The position numbers and the translations under genes were made by a program. A stretch of 64,000 bases of DNA from Lycorma delicatula (taxonomy: Eukaryota > Arthropoda > Insecta > Hemiptera > Fulgoridae): the NCBI RefSeq assembly GCF_047948215.1, contig NC_134465.1:17628022-17692021 (forward strand), written 5' to 3'. The notes below the pieces were generated by a model that saw only the letters and a program-made list of their open reading frames with translations, did not search any database and was not told where the DNA came from. Shown here piece by piece: positions 12,100-23,512 of this stretch. Positions within the stretch are counted from its first letter, which is position 1. Every line of letters begins with the position of its first letter.

Positions 12100-12410
12100 T
12101 ATGTATGTATATGTTCTACCGGACGCAAATCTTAACAAATTTTTACAAAACTAAGTGGGGTGATATATATATATATTGGAAATAGAGCTCTATTGAATTT
12201 CTACCAAATCGGTTCACAGAAACCTGAGTTACATTCAAAAAACGAGGCTTACGGGTATGTTTTCAACTTTTTTCGTTTTGTTTGACGCAAGTTTTAACAG
12301 ATTTTATGAAACTTGATAGGATGATGTAAACCTAAAAGAAATAGAACTCTATTGATTTTTAAGCGAATCGGTTCTCAAGACCAGGATTTAGAGGCAAAAA
12401 ACTGTTTTTT
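12100..12410 (+). repeat. Two diverged tandem subrepeats after the Helitron
   Basis: Two units of about 150 bp: CGCAAATCTTAACAAATTTT (12124) pairs with CGCAAGTTTTAACAGATTTT (12286), AGAGCTCTATTGAATTT with AGAACTCTATTGATTTT, and AATCGGTTCACAG with AATCGGTTCTCAAG. Non-coding; probably the interior of another element. Confidence 0.7.
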
Positions 12411-13371
12411 TGTCAAAATTAACTGAAATCGGAAATCCACCCTTCAGACGCACTTACTGCGACAGAAATTTTAATAATTAATTTTTAATTTCAAACGGGG
12501 TTGCCTTCGGTAACGAATATTTAAAATATAACACTTTTTAAAAAAAATATATGAACTAATATTCTTTTTGAATTTCAGCACACTTTTACACCGCATCACA
12601 CTGAAATACTAAAGAACAAGAGGTTTCTCTTAATTTTACTTGTATGAATCGTTGCGAGCATATTTTCTTTCTAATTAATATAAAATTCTTTAAAAATTAA
12701 TGAAAAATATGTCAAGAAAATGTTTTAATCTGCTTACAAATATACCTAAAGTTATTTTCTTATATGAAATCTGTCCAAGTGATGCATGAAATTAGACTAA
12801 CCATTCAAAAAATAAATAATGTATCGCTGGAAAAAATCTTAAATTCTTATCCGTAGAAGATATCTATTTGGAACTTCTTTTGATCGATTTACCGACTGAA
12901 AAAATTAGAGACATAGAACGGAAAGATTAATTCGTAAAGTACTTTCTAAAAATTAATTTGAATTTTTAATGGCTGACGCTTTCCTGCTACTACTAATAAA
13001 ATTAAATGTCCTTCCTACGTTGTAGATATCTGCTATTTCCCGCATTAATCGATCCAGAAATTTCAGGTAAGATTCACATTCCGTCCAAGCTGATTTAGCT
13101 TATAAGTAAAGTTGTTTAACGCGTGTTCATTTATTTCCGCTTTCGAGGTATTATGCAGTAAATCAGTTCGTTTCAGACTTTATCCTTTAACCAAATTATT
13201 TTCTAAATACAAGAAACAGATGTTTTTTCAGAACTATCTCGTTGAAAATAATTAACGTTATTTTTTTGCAGTACTTTAGTTATACTCTAACCCTTTTATT
13301 TTTTATTTTCCTTTACGATTCATTTTACAATTTAGTGTAAGGTCTATAGCCCGTTTTATTTTTTATTAATA
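12411..13371. other. Region without recognised gene
   Basis: AT-rich sequence. I see no coding region or strong repeat. Confidence 0.5.
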
Positions 13372-13830
13372 ATTCAGAGTGTATCACGAAGTTCTTCCAT
13401 AACCAATTCCGCTCGTCAAAATAATGGAAAAGATTCATATAAACATATGTCCTAAAATACTTCGTTTGCGAGTTACGGCTAGTGAAAGATTTCGTTCGGA
13501 TTTCAGCTACCCCGGTGAAATGAGGTCATACTGAAATTTTCAGGACGTTAATTAAAGGCAAAATTAGTGGTTTTTTATGGTTTTCAACCTAAAGAAATAA
13601 AATAAAATAGGTCCCAGAACCGTATCTGTAGTAGTTTTTGAGAAACCTCGGTTGAAAACCAATAAATCGGGGTAAAAAACCATGTTTTACTTACAATAAA
13701 ATTGTTAAACGGGTAATAAACTCAAAAAAACGTTTAAACAAAACTTGTGGAGAATTTAATTCTGAACAAACATTTTTAAGATAAGTTGAATAAAAATGAG
13801 AAAAGTTAGAAAAGTTTAATTTTATCTTAA
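13372..13830 (+). repeat. Interspersed repeat RepA, most complete copy
   Basis: It starts CAGAGTGTATCACGAAGTTC, whose reverse complement also closes the minus-strand copy at 17085, so this is the true family end. It continues through GATTTCGTTCGGATTTCAGC, AGGTCCCAGAACCGTATCTG and CAAAACTTGTGGAGAATTTA. Non-coding. Confidence 0.8.
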
Positions 13831-13990
13831 ACTTTAAAGTTTAAGTTCCTTTTAATTTTTTTTTTTTTACTACATTTATCAAAAATTAATTTTATTTACT
13901 GTAAACAAAAACCAAATTCTTTTTTGACGATGCAAAAATTTAAAAAACTGGAAATTTCACAACCGTAAAAATAAATAAATAAAAATGACT

Positions 13991-14880
13991 TACGACGAGA
14001 CTCGACTGATAAATTTTGCACGCTACCGGAGACAAAAGGTTGTATCGAGTCGGGCGTGGCAACACATGATAGCTAACATTCCTCTCTACAAACCTGCGAT
14101 AATGGGATGAAATCCGTTTACCGATTTGTTTTCAGTAGCAGTTAAAATGGAGTCGAGTACGGCCAATACGTCAACACGGTTAAAACAGCGCGCAGCGATC
14201 GAATTTTTACAACAGAAAATGTGAAGCTTACAGGCAAAAAAAATGTATTTTTCATGAAAAGAATTCACGATAAAAATTTATTTTTCATCGTTTAAAAGCG
14301 GTTTACGGTAGTGAAACTGTTGACAGGAGTGCTGTGAATAGACGGGCGTTGAAATTTCGCAAATGTGAAGCTGGTAACGCGACAACTGAGGATGCACTTC
14401 GCAGCGGACGACCAGTTTCTGTGACTGACGAGAAACATTGAAAGCAGTCGGACGATTTGTTTCAAAGTGACCGGCGAATCACCCAGCAACGCATCGCTAT
14501 TCAATCAGGCATATCTAAAGCACGTGTAAGCCATATTATTGAGCGACTGGGTTACCGTAAAATTTGACTCCGTGCTACTTTCACTTCTTCCCTCATCTCA
14601 AGAGGGATCTCAAACGTAATAGCTACACCACCGATGATGAGGTGAACTAAGCTGTGGCCACTTGGATCCGAGAAAGACCGCCAGAATTTTTCAGTGATGG
14701 AATGTAAAAACTTGTCACACGTTGGGAAAAGTCTATCGGTGTAAACGAGGATATACTAAAAAGTAAATACTCTATTTTGTAGCTACGGCATTGTACTTTT
14801 ATTCATTTATTTCATTTCAATATCTCTTCATTCCCTTGCTACGCATAAATGTGCAAAATTTAGCAGCCGAACCTCGTAGA
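13991..14880 (+). mobile_element. Internally deleted mariner
   Basis: The TIRs are TACGACGAGACTCGACTG on the left and TACGAGGTTCGGCTG on the reversed right end, both leading into ATAAATTTTGCAC or CTAAATTTTGCAC. The plus strand begins a mariner gene: SSTANTSTRLKQRAAIEFLQ near 14155-14210, then SGRPVSVTDEKH, then SDRRITQRQRIAI-type sequence and SGISKARVSHIIERLGYRK up to about 14563. It then jumps directly to FHFFPHLKRDLKRN and TTDDEVN and AVATWIRERPPEFFSDGM (14580-14705), the C-terminus. The central block with all three catalytic D residues is missing, about 350 bp compared with intact mariners. This leaves a MITE-like derivative of 890 bp. Confidence 0.88.
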
Positions 14881-14899
14881 TATTTTTTTTATTAATGAC

Positions 14900-16304
14900 A
14901 GCAACAGAATAGATTATTTGAAAAATTATTTCAGAGTCGGCATAAAATAACAAAGCTGATCGACAATGCGCAATGCTGCATTAGTGTTTAAATTACTCTG
15001 TATGGTACATTAAGTATATCGGGTACTGTAACTGTGCTGTCGTTAGCGAAGGTTTTCTGTGAATTTTAGTTTGAACGTGATCGATTTGCGACTGAAGTAA
15101 TGCCGCATTTATTTACAACAGAGGAATACGCTGATACGGTATTCTTTTTGGGCGGATGCAACGGCAATGCTACATTTGCTGCAGTAGAATATGAAATACG
15201 TTTTCGAATCGCTGGATTCCATATTCCAAAACAATTAGCGCGATTTTTCGCAATCTTCGGGAAACAGGTTCACTGCCTACGAACAATCTGACCAATAAAA
15301 CGCTGTTATTATTATCGATACAGTTCAGCGCAGTCCAGACGTCAGTACACGACGTGTTTCTAAGCGGTTGGAGTTTCGTATTCGATGGTTTGAAGGACTC
15401 TTAAAAAAAATAAAACAAGTTTTATTATCATAAACAGCCAGATCACATCTACACCCAGGAGACCGTCCGCTTCGCTTGAAATTCTGCAACTATGGTGGAA
15501 TACAAATTTACAACTCTACAAAAGTATGTACTGTTTTTTTTTTAACCTCCGGGACCACCGTTAGGTATTACTTCAGAGGATGAGATAAATGATTTTTAGC
15601 GTATGGAAATGCCATGCCTGACCAGGATTCGAATCCGGGACCTCCGGATGAAAAAACGAGTCGCTACCACTCGCTCCACGGAGGCCGGCAGTATGTTGTG
15701 TTTACCGACGAGGCAAATTGCGCTCGAGATGGCGTCAACAACTTACTTAACGAGCGTACATGAGAAAAGTAAATCCTCATGAAACGGTGGAAGGCAATTT
15801 TCAACACCGTTTTACAGTCAATGTACGGCGCAGCCTTCATCACAATCAGCTAGCTGTTTGGACCGTTCATATTACCTGACCGCTTAAATTCTGAGATCTA
15901 CTTGCACTTTCTTCAAGAATTCCTGTACCGATTAGTCGTAAACTATGGCGCACCTCCCCGCTTTTCGTCTGCCGTTTCCGCTCGCTTAAGTCATCATTTT
16001 CCTGAGAAATGGATCGATAGTGGAGGTTCACATTCCTGGCCACCAAGATCGCCTGATCTAACACCTTTAGATTTTTGTGTCTGGGGATGGATGAAAAATA
16101 TTGTATCCAAAAAAAATTCATTCTCGTGAGGAATTAATCGTCCGCATTATGGATGCGGCTAAGCGAGTTAAGGACAACACTGAAGAACTAAAAAGAGCGA
16201 TAAAGCAGTACAGAAGCGTGCCAATAAATGTGTTGAAAATGGCGGGCTCATTTTTGGACATTTACTATAAGTTGGTACGTGTAAATGCACTTAGGTCTAG
16301 TGTA
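14900..16304 (+). mobile_element. Tc1/mariner-like transposase remnant (DUF4817 type) carrying a SINE
   Basis: The gene starts at about 15099: MPHLFTTEEYADTVFFLGGC, then NGNATFAAVEYEIRF, a DUF4817-type N-terminus. It breaks near 15290. The DDE core continues with FTDEANCARDGVNNL near 15700-15750 (first D), NYGAPPRFSSAVSARLS near 15938-15990 (second D replaced by Y), FPEKWIDSGG, and WPPRSPDLTPLDFCVWGWMK near 16040-16100 (last D intact). The C-terminus is IMDAAKRVKDNTEELKRAIK up to 16304. A SINE2 copy at 15530-15689 splits it just before FTDEAN. The loss of D in the GAPP motif and the frameshifts show it is dead. The exact left end is uncertain. Confidence 0.83.
15530..15689 (-). repeat. SINE2 copy (tRNA-derived) with short target duplication
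   Basis: Read on the minus strand it has CCTCCGTGGAGCGAGTGGTA (A box), B box GGATTCGAATCC, GTCAGGCATGGCATTT, then the tail CATCCTCTGAAGTAATACC and GGTCCCGGAGGTTAAA. AGTATGT flanks both sides (15523-15529 and 15690-15696). Confidence 0.88.
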
Positions 16305-16434
16305 TATCCCGATGGGTGAGTATCTTGAAGAGAGGCCAGAGACTGCTGCCACGACACTCTGAGGCGACTGTGTTAAGCAACGGTGGCGAAGACCGGTTAC
16401 CTTGGGGGGGTGTTAAACAAGGTTGAAAAAAAAA
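16305..16434 (+). mobile_element. Truncated poly-A retroelement tail with 10-bp target duplication
   Basis: A 130-bp GC-richer segment (GAGGCCAGAGACTGCTGCCA, CGAAGACCGGTTACC) ends in a nine-base A run. Exact GTCTAGTGTA flanks it (16295-16304 and 16435-16444). It is probably the 3-prime UTR of a non-LTR retrotransposon; the family is not determined. Confidence 0.75.
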
Positions 16435-16444
16435 GTCTAGTGTA

Positions 16445-16737
16445 CGCCCACCGGGTTGGTCTAGTGGTGAACTCATCATCGAAAATCAGTCCATTTCGAA
16501 GTCGAGAGCCTAAGGTTCAAATCCTAATAAAGGTGATTACTCTTATACGGATTTGAATAGTAGATCCTGAATATCGGTGTTATTTGGTGGTCTGGTTTCA
16601 ATTAATCACACATTTTAAGAACGGTCGATCTGAGACTTTACCAAGACAACACTTCATTTACAATCGTACATATCATCGTCATTCATTCTGAAGTAATACC
16701 TTATGGTGGTTCCGGGGACTAAGCAGAAAAAATAAAA
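16445..16737 (+). repeat. SINE1 copy directly following a poly-A insertion
   Basis: SINE1 head ACCGGGTTGGTCTAGTGGTG through tail GGACTAAGCAG. The right flank GGTTTAGTATAC (16738-16749) resembles the GTCTAGTGTACG just before the SINE, consistent with a diverged target duplication. Confidence 0.9.
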
Positions 16738-16899
16738 GGTTTAGTATACAATTTCTAAATTAAATTTGAATTTTTCTAACTTTTATTTGTTTTTTTCAAC
16801 TTATCTTAAACCATTTTGTTTAAAATTAATTCTCTATAAGTTTTATTTATACATTTAATTTTTTATTAGGTATTTAACAAAGTTATTGTATGTGAAACA

Positions 16900-17085
16900 T
16901 AAAAAAACGATTTCTTACCCCCAATTTATTGGTTTTATTGAAATCCGAGCGAAATCTTTCACTAGTCGCAAACGAATAATTTTAGGACGTATGTTTATGT
17001 GAACTTTTTTCCATTATTTTCACGAGTAGAATAGATTATGAAAGACTCGGGAGAACTTCGTGATACACTCTGTATATAAATAAAA
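16900..17085 (-). repeat. Interspersed repeat RepA, truncated copy
   Basis: Reverse orientation, ending GAACTTCGTGATACACTCTG, the complement of the RepA terminus at 13372. It includes ATCCGAGCGAAATCTTTCAC. Confidence 0.75.
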
Positions 17086-17228
17086 TCTGGGTGATAGATA
17101 AGTATAAGTAAAATTAATTTTAAAATAATAAATAATTAAACCGGGTAAAATTATATGGTATGCGAGATTAAATAAGCGTTCCGTATAGCGTTCGAACTAC
17201 CAGTATGCCGCAGCATCATTTATCCAAC

Positions 17229-17304
<76 letters not shown>

Positions 17305-17338
17305 ACACACATACACACACACACACACACACCACACA

Positions 17339-17386
<48 letters not shown>

Positions 17387-17412
17387 TACACACACACATA
17401 CATACATACCTT
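17229..17412. repeat. (CA)n microsatellite
   Basis: About 180 bases of nearly pure CA repeats. It is followed at about 17432-17510 by TA/GT repeats, giving complementary CA and GT tracts about 50 bp apart. All long ORFs across 17197-17534 are Cys-Val or Thr-His translations of this repeat. Confidence 0.97.
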
Positions 17413-17447
17413 TTCCTTATTCTTTTTATAGCGTATATATATGTATG

Positions 17448-17515
<68 letters not shown>

Positions 17516-17989
17516 GTTCCCGCTCTCTTGCCACATTACCTGTCCTAAAGTGTAAACCGAACTAGGAAACCACTTAAGAAACCAGTTGTCCTTAAAGTAT
17601 TATAATACAATATCCTACACCACCAGTTACCGGTTACATATATCTCTATAAGAGGTTTTTTAATGTTTATGAGACGTTCCTTAAAAATTATTATTCTTCC
17701 TTTTTGTACGCATTTTGATTATATGCAAAATTTTTTTTACAATTTACAACATAAATATGTGTTGTCATTTATTTCCACGGCTTAGCTATTATAACTAGCT
17801 TAGTATGTGCTTTGCAATCATATTTAATAAGACGTAACTTAATACATCGGTCTAACATAACTTTTTTTATGAAAAATAAAAATAAATAATCACAAAGTTA
17901 GTTAATTTTTTGTAAAAATATATTACCAAACAATATAAGAAGACACAGCTGGAATTGCATGACACTTTACCATCTATTAAAAATAAAAA

Positions 17990-18720
17990 TTAAAAGAGTT
18001 AGAGGTAAAAAAAAAACAGAATATTTTTTAGAAGTGGAGAATAAATTTTTAAAAAAATTTTTCTAAAAATATTCACATATATGTTAAATTTAACAAATTT
18101 ATTCGCTTAACTAAATTTTTCTCTAAATCTAACACGCCCTTCAGTAAGGTAAAGAGAATTTTCAAAAACGTTTCTGGGGTCTGTAATCTTAAAAACATAT
18201 AGCTATTTCTTGATAGTTCTATATACGAAATATAAAATTTTTAAATCGAAGGTAGACAGAGCGAAAGAATAAAAAACACATATTCCAATTTTAAGAGGTT
18301 GGAGTCGATTTACTAAAAATTATATTTATATATTTACATTGTACGTAACAAAATCGCTTCGATGAATTTTTCTCTACAACGCCTTTGAAGAAAATCGAAA
18401 TCGGTTTTTTGCGATATCCATCTTAACGAATTTTGAAAAAAGTTTAATATCATCAGTGCCCTATATATAGATGCCCCAATATTTGAACCAAATTTGAAGA
18501 AAATCGATACGGTCAGTCCTGAAATATAAGGCCAAAAACAACGCGACACACGTACATAAGTTTTTTTGTCTACATGAACTAATCGGTCCCTAAAACGTAA
18601 AGATCGGAAAAAACCGTAAATATCTTATTTTTGACACGATCGACATAAATATCCTTTTAATATATCTATTCTACATATATTCACCGAGAAAGTTAATTTA
18701 TTTACAAGGTATAAAGAAAA
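17990..18720 (+). repeat. Interspersed repeat RepD, uninterrupted copy
   Basis: This copy runs straight through the point where the 56835-59145 copy carries a transposon and a SINE, so it serves as the empty-site reference (TATTTACATTGTACGTAACA here). It has no supported coding region; short ORFs in it are incidental. Confidence 0.8.
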
Positions 18721-18959
18721 CAGTCATCTAACTTAATCGAGATAACCGTTAACAGTTAACAGTTAACAACCGGAAATTAAATTTGTCATTAAAAAAAAAA
18801 TAATCATTTACTCATCAAGTACCAAACGCCAGGTATTTTAATGAAAATAATGGGAAGCGAAGTGGATTCTAACCGCATTCTTAATCGTATTAAATATATG
18901 CTTTTCAGATATTAATCCTCTTACTTTTGCTCTATAAAAACTTGGAAGATTAATTTGTA

Positions 18960-19335
18960 AATTAGGATATAACGAAAAGTTAGCTCCTCCACCCCCAATA
19001 TTGGTCCCAAAGTTTTTTTGGGTCGCTTTCACTACTACTACACCTAGGAAGACATAAAAAACAATTCGGTTAAAAAATATAACCGATTTTCAGGGAAAAG
19101 GGGAATTCTGGGACAAATTTTAAAAAAAATGGTGAGATAAGCACGCACGTTGAACTTAATATAAAATGAGGTTACGTTAGGAAAATTTTGAGAAAACCGA
19201 ACCGAAAAAACTATCCACTCCATCCCCTGGAGATATTATCCCTAAAATTGTACCCGAAAAGATTACCTCATATACTCAAGCATCTATACAAAATTTCATC
19301 AAATTCGGTTTCTCCAGTCAAAAGCTTCCGACACG
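18960..19335 (+). repeat. Interspersed repeat RepE, copy 1
   Basis: It matches 29015-29335 through GGTCCCAAAGTTTTTTTGGGTCGC against AACCCCAAAGTTTGGTCGC, GGGAATTCTGGGACAAAT against GGGAATTTCAGGCAGAT, and ACAAAATTTCATCAAAT followed by CAGTCAAAAG against CAGTTAAAAG. Non-coding. Confidence 0.7.
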
Positions 19336-19339
19336 CCAA

Positions 19340-19625
19340 CACATGTACTCTTTTCTTTTCTGTCCGCCGGAGGAAGAAAAATCTACTGTCAGACCGCCCA
19401 GCAGACCGTACTACCGGGTGTGTAAGGTATCCCGCCAAAAACTCACTAAGCAGGGACTAGCTAAAAAACCTACCTACGCCACCGACGCCTTGCGACGGAT
19501 AATTTTTCCCCGTGTCCGCTCATCCTCCTAGTATCCTCGAAATGTTGTCAGGCGTCAAGAGGCCGAACCGAACGTAGTCCCTCCACATGTCCTCCCATCT
19601 ACGGAGGACATGGTTGGTTCATGGA
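19340..19625 (-). mobile_element. R1-clade-like non-LTR retrotransposon tail fragment
   Basis: Minus-strand translation from 19618 gives HVLRRWEDMWRDYVRFGL and LTPDNISRILGG. This resembles the region after the CCHC finger near the C-terminus of R1/LOA-like reverse transcriptase proteins (H..R.W...R.....T...I...L). The rest is a GC-rich 3-prime UTR-like segment. It abuts a transposase remnant at 19626. Assignment rests on one short motif and is tentative. Confidence 0.55.
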
Positions 19626-20200
19626 CCTGGTTCGAGCTATCAGGTTGTGTTTGTCGAACGGCATGAGGGTTCTCCCTACCCCAAATTCGACAATTACGAC
19701 AGTTAACGCGGCCAGAAATATGGAAAGTAGCTTCGCCAGAGAAATTCGTTCATTTTATCAAGAATGTAATCGGAAAAATTGTAACAGTATGATTTATCGT
19801 CACCTTCAACTTTAAGTACCGACTGATTTTTCTACGACTGATGTTTTAGGCGCTTCTGTAGAACGTTTACGATTGTCGACTGAAATATTTCCGGTTCTAA
19901 ACTCGCACGTCGAGTCGATTTACCCCGGCTTCTCTTACACGATCTACAACATCCTCGGAGATGGGAAGTCTGCAGCACCTTTTTTTGTACTATCCGTCCT
20001 GTATCCTTAAACTGATGAAACCAACGTGTAAAAGAATCTTTATTAGGAGGATCACGGCCGTACTCTAAAAGAAAAAGTCAACGAATAGTAATAATAGTTC
20101 CGTTTTCATGAAACCGTAGTAGCCGCATTACTTTCTCCTGGACGATTCATTCAAGATCATTAATAACTCTAGTATCTACACTAACGTTTGAAAAAAATCA
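19626..20200 (-). mobile_element. Tc1/mariner-like transposase remnant (DUF4817 type), N-terminal half
   Basis: Minus-strand translation, with frame changes, gives EYGRDPPNKDSFTRWFHQFK and DTGRIVQKK near 20070-19990, then KSTRRASLEPEISQSTIVNV and LQKRLK near 19930-19850, then ATFHISGRVNCRNCRIWG and RENPHAVRQTQPD near 19725-19645. These follow family order: helix-turn-helix, linker, then the strand after the first D. The catalytic half is missing and the copy stops at the retroelement fragment at 19625. Confidence 0.78.
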
Positions 20201-22090
20201 ACTCGCGCTAAATCGCTTTGTTCGTTTTTTATTAACCCCTACAATGCGCTGAATAATTTACGTTAACCAAAACCTTTTTTTGTCGTTTCTCTATTCAAAG
20301 TTACATCGATGTATTAATCCGATGATTCCGTTGAATTATATTGTCGCTTTTTATATTTATTTGAGCGATTTCATTCAAGGGTAGGGGATAATAAAGATAA
20401 TTTTTTGTTTTTTCGTAATTATCGTCTTGCTTATCTTCAGAGTGGGTAAAACGATTTTTATGAAATTTTGTACGATGTCCTCTGAAAATGCGTCATTGAT
20501 GCACGATTTAATTTTGTTACAGTCGGTTAAGCGGATGAGGATTTACGATCGACAAGGTTTTTATATCTAAAAGTTTTACTCGAAGAGTAGAAGAATCTAA
20601 AAAAAAAAAACAATAATTCTTTATTTGCAAACTTGTATACTTAAATTTTTCTCTTAATTTCCTCTTAAATAGCAGTCTGTCGAGGTCAAATCCTTCGGAT
20701 AGCCGCTGCATGCGATTCTTAAATATAATTCTAGTTCGAGCAAAAATTTATTTTATTAGCAGGATATATTCAATCGTTACGGTATTTTTAAATTATTTGC
20801 GATTTCATAAAAATGAAGATCAATTTTTAAAATATCAGGTATTCAATCGACAACGATTGCTTGTATCGGTGCCTAACCCCAAACAGGCGCTCAAACCGAA
20901 TGGAAATAACCTTTTTATACCTTGTAAATAGCTTAGCTATTGAGAAATAGAAACAAAATCTTAGAGGTTAAGATTTAAACTAGTTTCGGATAAACTCGGT
21001 CTCGCTTAATAAAGACAGTTAGTCAATTTTTTAAATAGCGATTTAATATTTTCTTATTTATTTTAAAATAATAATTGTAATTATTATTTAAATAATAAAA
21101 AACAAAATTATACTTATAGATTTAAGTATTCGTAAATAACAGTAAAAAAGCAGTTATACTAAAATTAGATAGTTTAGTGTTGCTACCTACCGACTAAAAA
21201 TAAAGACTGAATGTTATTAAGATACTGTAGGATATTTAAAAACAGGATGAATACCGTATTTAGTAAATTTCATAAAATTATAAAAATAATATTTAAAATA
21301 TAATTATTTTTTTAGAAAAATAATAAAAATAAAATAATCCTCATTAATTTTGACTGAATTGAAGCCGTGCGTGCAGAATTTTCGACTTAGAATTTTCGAT
21401 TATTGTCGAGGCCTATGCGTAAAAAAGTAATGTTGAAAAATTACTTCGTCTTTATGTTTAATAATTAAAAAGAAGAATTCTTTACTTAACAGTCGTATAT
21501 GTTTACCGATACCTTAAGAAATTTCAATTCGTTAAATTAACGTAATTAAAAATCGGAAGATAATACGTTAACAGTTCGATGCTGTTACCTACCGATAGAA
21601 AAGAGACTAAACGATACGATCAAGGAGCAAACATCTTTATGAATTTTTACTATTACTTCCCGCCCAGCGCTACAGCAGAGCTGAACGTTCAGATCGATCG
21701 AGTATTCTAAGAAAACGTCACTGTAAAAAAAACTGTAGAAAAAGAGACGACGAATGACATTCTCGTTTACAGAGAACGCGTCAAGTATCGAGTAACCTAA
21801 GGCACGCATTCAATGCAGAAGCTTTTCGAAAATAATTTATGTTTTACTGCTTAGATCGTAGGTCCAGCACAACTTGTGTGGTAATGTTCATCCAAAATGG
21901 TGCATTTGGTAAAAAAATTATAACTGGACAAAATATATATATTGGTCGAATTGAGAACCTCCGCCTTTTTTTGTTGCTTAAAAATAATAATAATCAAGAG
22001 TGATATTTTTTATTTCCCATTCTTTTATCTGTTATTTAAAAACATACACTTTTAACGAGATGCAACAAAAGTAACTGATATCACAACCAC
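20201..22090. other. Region without recognised gene
   Basis: AT-rich. Two short related phrases, GTTGCTACCTACCGACTAAA (21179) and CTGTTACCTACCGATAGAAA (21581), lie 400 bp apart. ORFs of 64-74 codons at 20517-20931 and 21585-21809 show no recognisable domain. Confidence 0.5.
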
Positions 22091-22106
22091 AAAAAAAATT
22101 TCACAT

Positions 22107-22119
22107 GCACGCGCGCGCG

Positions 22120-22190
<71 letters not shown>

Positions 22191-22204
22191 ACACGCACAC
22201 ACAC
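22107..22204. repeat. (CG)n(CA)n compound microsatellite
   Basis: A short CG run followed by about 80 bases of CA repeats, directly next to the foldback element at 22206. Confidence 0.96.
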
Positions 22205-22205
22205 A

Positions 22206-22430
22206 ATTCGTACTAAAAAGTAAAAAATAGTTTTGTTTTCAAGAAACTTACTTTTAAAAAAATTTTCTATTTATGCATGATTAAAAGGAAAAGTGTGGGA
22301 CGCGCTCTCATACACAACTAATATAAAATTAGAGCGCCCCACGCTTTTTCCTTAATTCATTCATAAATAGAAAATTTTTTTAAAAGTAAGTTTCTTGAAA
22401 ACAAAACTATTTTTTACTTTTTATTACGAA
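22206..22430. mobile_element. Foldback MITE with about 105-bp inverted arms
   Basis: The left arm from ATTCGTACTAAAAAG through GTTTTGTTTTCAAGAAACTT, TTTTCTATTTATGCATGA and AAGTGTGGGACGCGCTCT is mirrored by the right arm ending TTTTTATTACGAAT. The outermost 60 bp differ by only about two changes. The inner loop is about 20-30 nt (CATACACAACTAATATAAAA). There is no coding capacity; the transcript would fold into a long hairpin. Confidence 0.88.
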
Positions 22431-23287
22431 TTTTTTTTAATTTTTTAAGGAAGGCAGATTTAAAAAGATTTTAAATATTTTTTATTTTCTACTTTTTAGT
22501 CATAACTAAATGAAATTGTTATCAAATTTTACATTGGCTTTACAATGGGAAAATATCAAAAAAAAAGAAAAGAAAACAATTTTTTATCCCGAATTCTCAA
22601 CTTCTCTACAAGAGAATTCTTCGCTTCAAACCCAGAGAAGAAATATTTAATATAATAAATAGTACAAAACAATGTTACAAAAATTCTCTCGCCACAGGGC
22701 TGTTTATGTATAATTCTAACATTTTTATAATGAAATTGTTTTTTTGATGGTTGCGATATCAGTTAATTCGGTTATATTTTGTTAAAGTATGTAGATTAAT
22801 TATTTTTCTCTAAGAAGATATATATAGTCATCTCTTTCTGAATTTTGTGTCCATCTTTTTTTTACTAATGCTTAAATCGTCTACCCGAATCAATTTCATA
22901 TTCTATTAAACAATATTTTCATAATAACCTTTTGATACGTATTTCCTAATATTTCCTGAACCCCGATAACTTACGCTATCTGACGAAATGTAAACGAAAC
23001 GTACTCCTGCTTGCTATCGGAGAACAAAAATGGCGAATTCATTTTGCGTGATGAAAAAAGAGTAAAAACATGTAAACGTGTCAATTAATAAATATTTAAT
23101 AGCAAAGATAGCTTTTATATAAAGAAAAAAATGGATAGCAAAGCGGTAATACCGGTCATCATGTTATTCTACGTTTTGTCTTGAAACGTCTTTAAAATCA
23201 CACCGAAACATACTGGTACCAGAACAGAAATTTGTAGCGTAACGGAAAGGTATATATCGTCTTGCCTTAATAACTCCCTAACTATTA

Positions 23288-23512
23288 GTCTCATGCGGTG
23301 TCATTTTATAACTTACACGGTCAGATCGGCGATAAGATTTTGTTTGCGTCACTGAGAAGCGGGTTGGCGGGGAGGGAGCACAGCGCAGATCGATCAAAAC
23401 TGGCGCTCTCGCTTGTTTCCATTCAGTGTTGCTCAAGACTTAGACGTAATAGCGCGGTGATTCGTGTGTTTCTGTTTAAAGTTTTTCGGGATAGATCGAT
23501 TTAAGTAATAAT
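23288..23512 (+). repeat. RepF, duplicated GC-richer segment, copy 1
   Basis: About 85 percent identical to 24546-24766. Shared blocks include GCGGGTTGGCGGGGAGGGAG, CACAGCGCAGA, ACTGGCGCTCTCGCT, GTTTCCATTCAGTGT and GCGCGGTGATTCGTGTGTTT. Small indels break the frame between copies, so coding is unlikely. It looks like a 5-prime UTR, promoter or LTR-type segment of an element. Confidence 0.75.

Noticed and set aside
17197..17534. Long ORFs of Cys-Val or Thr-His repeats
   Set aside because: Translations of the (CA)n/(GT)n microsatellite on both strands.
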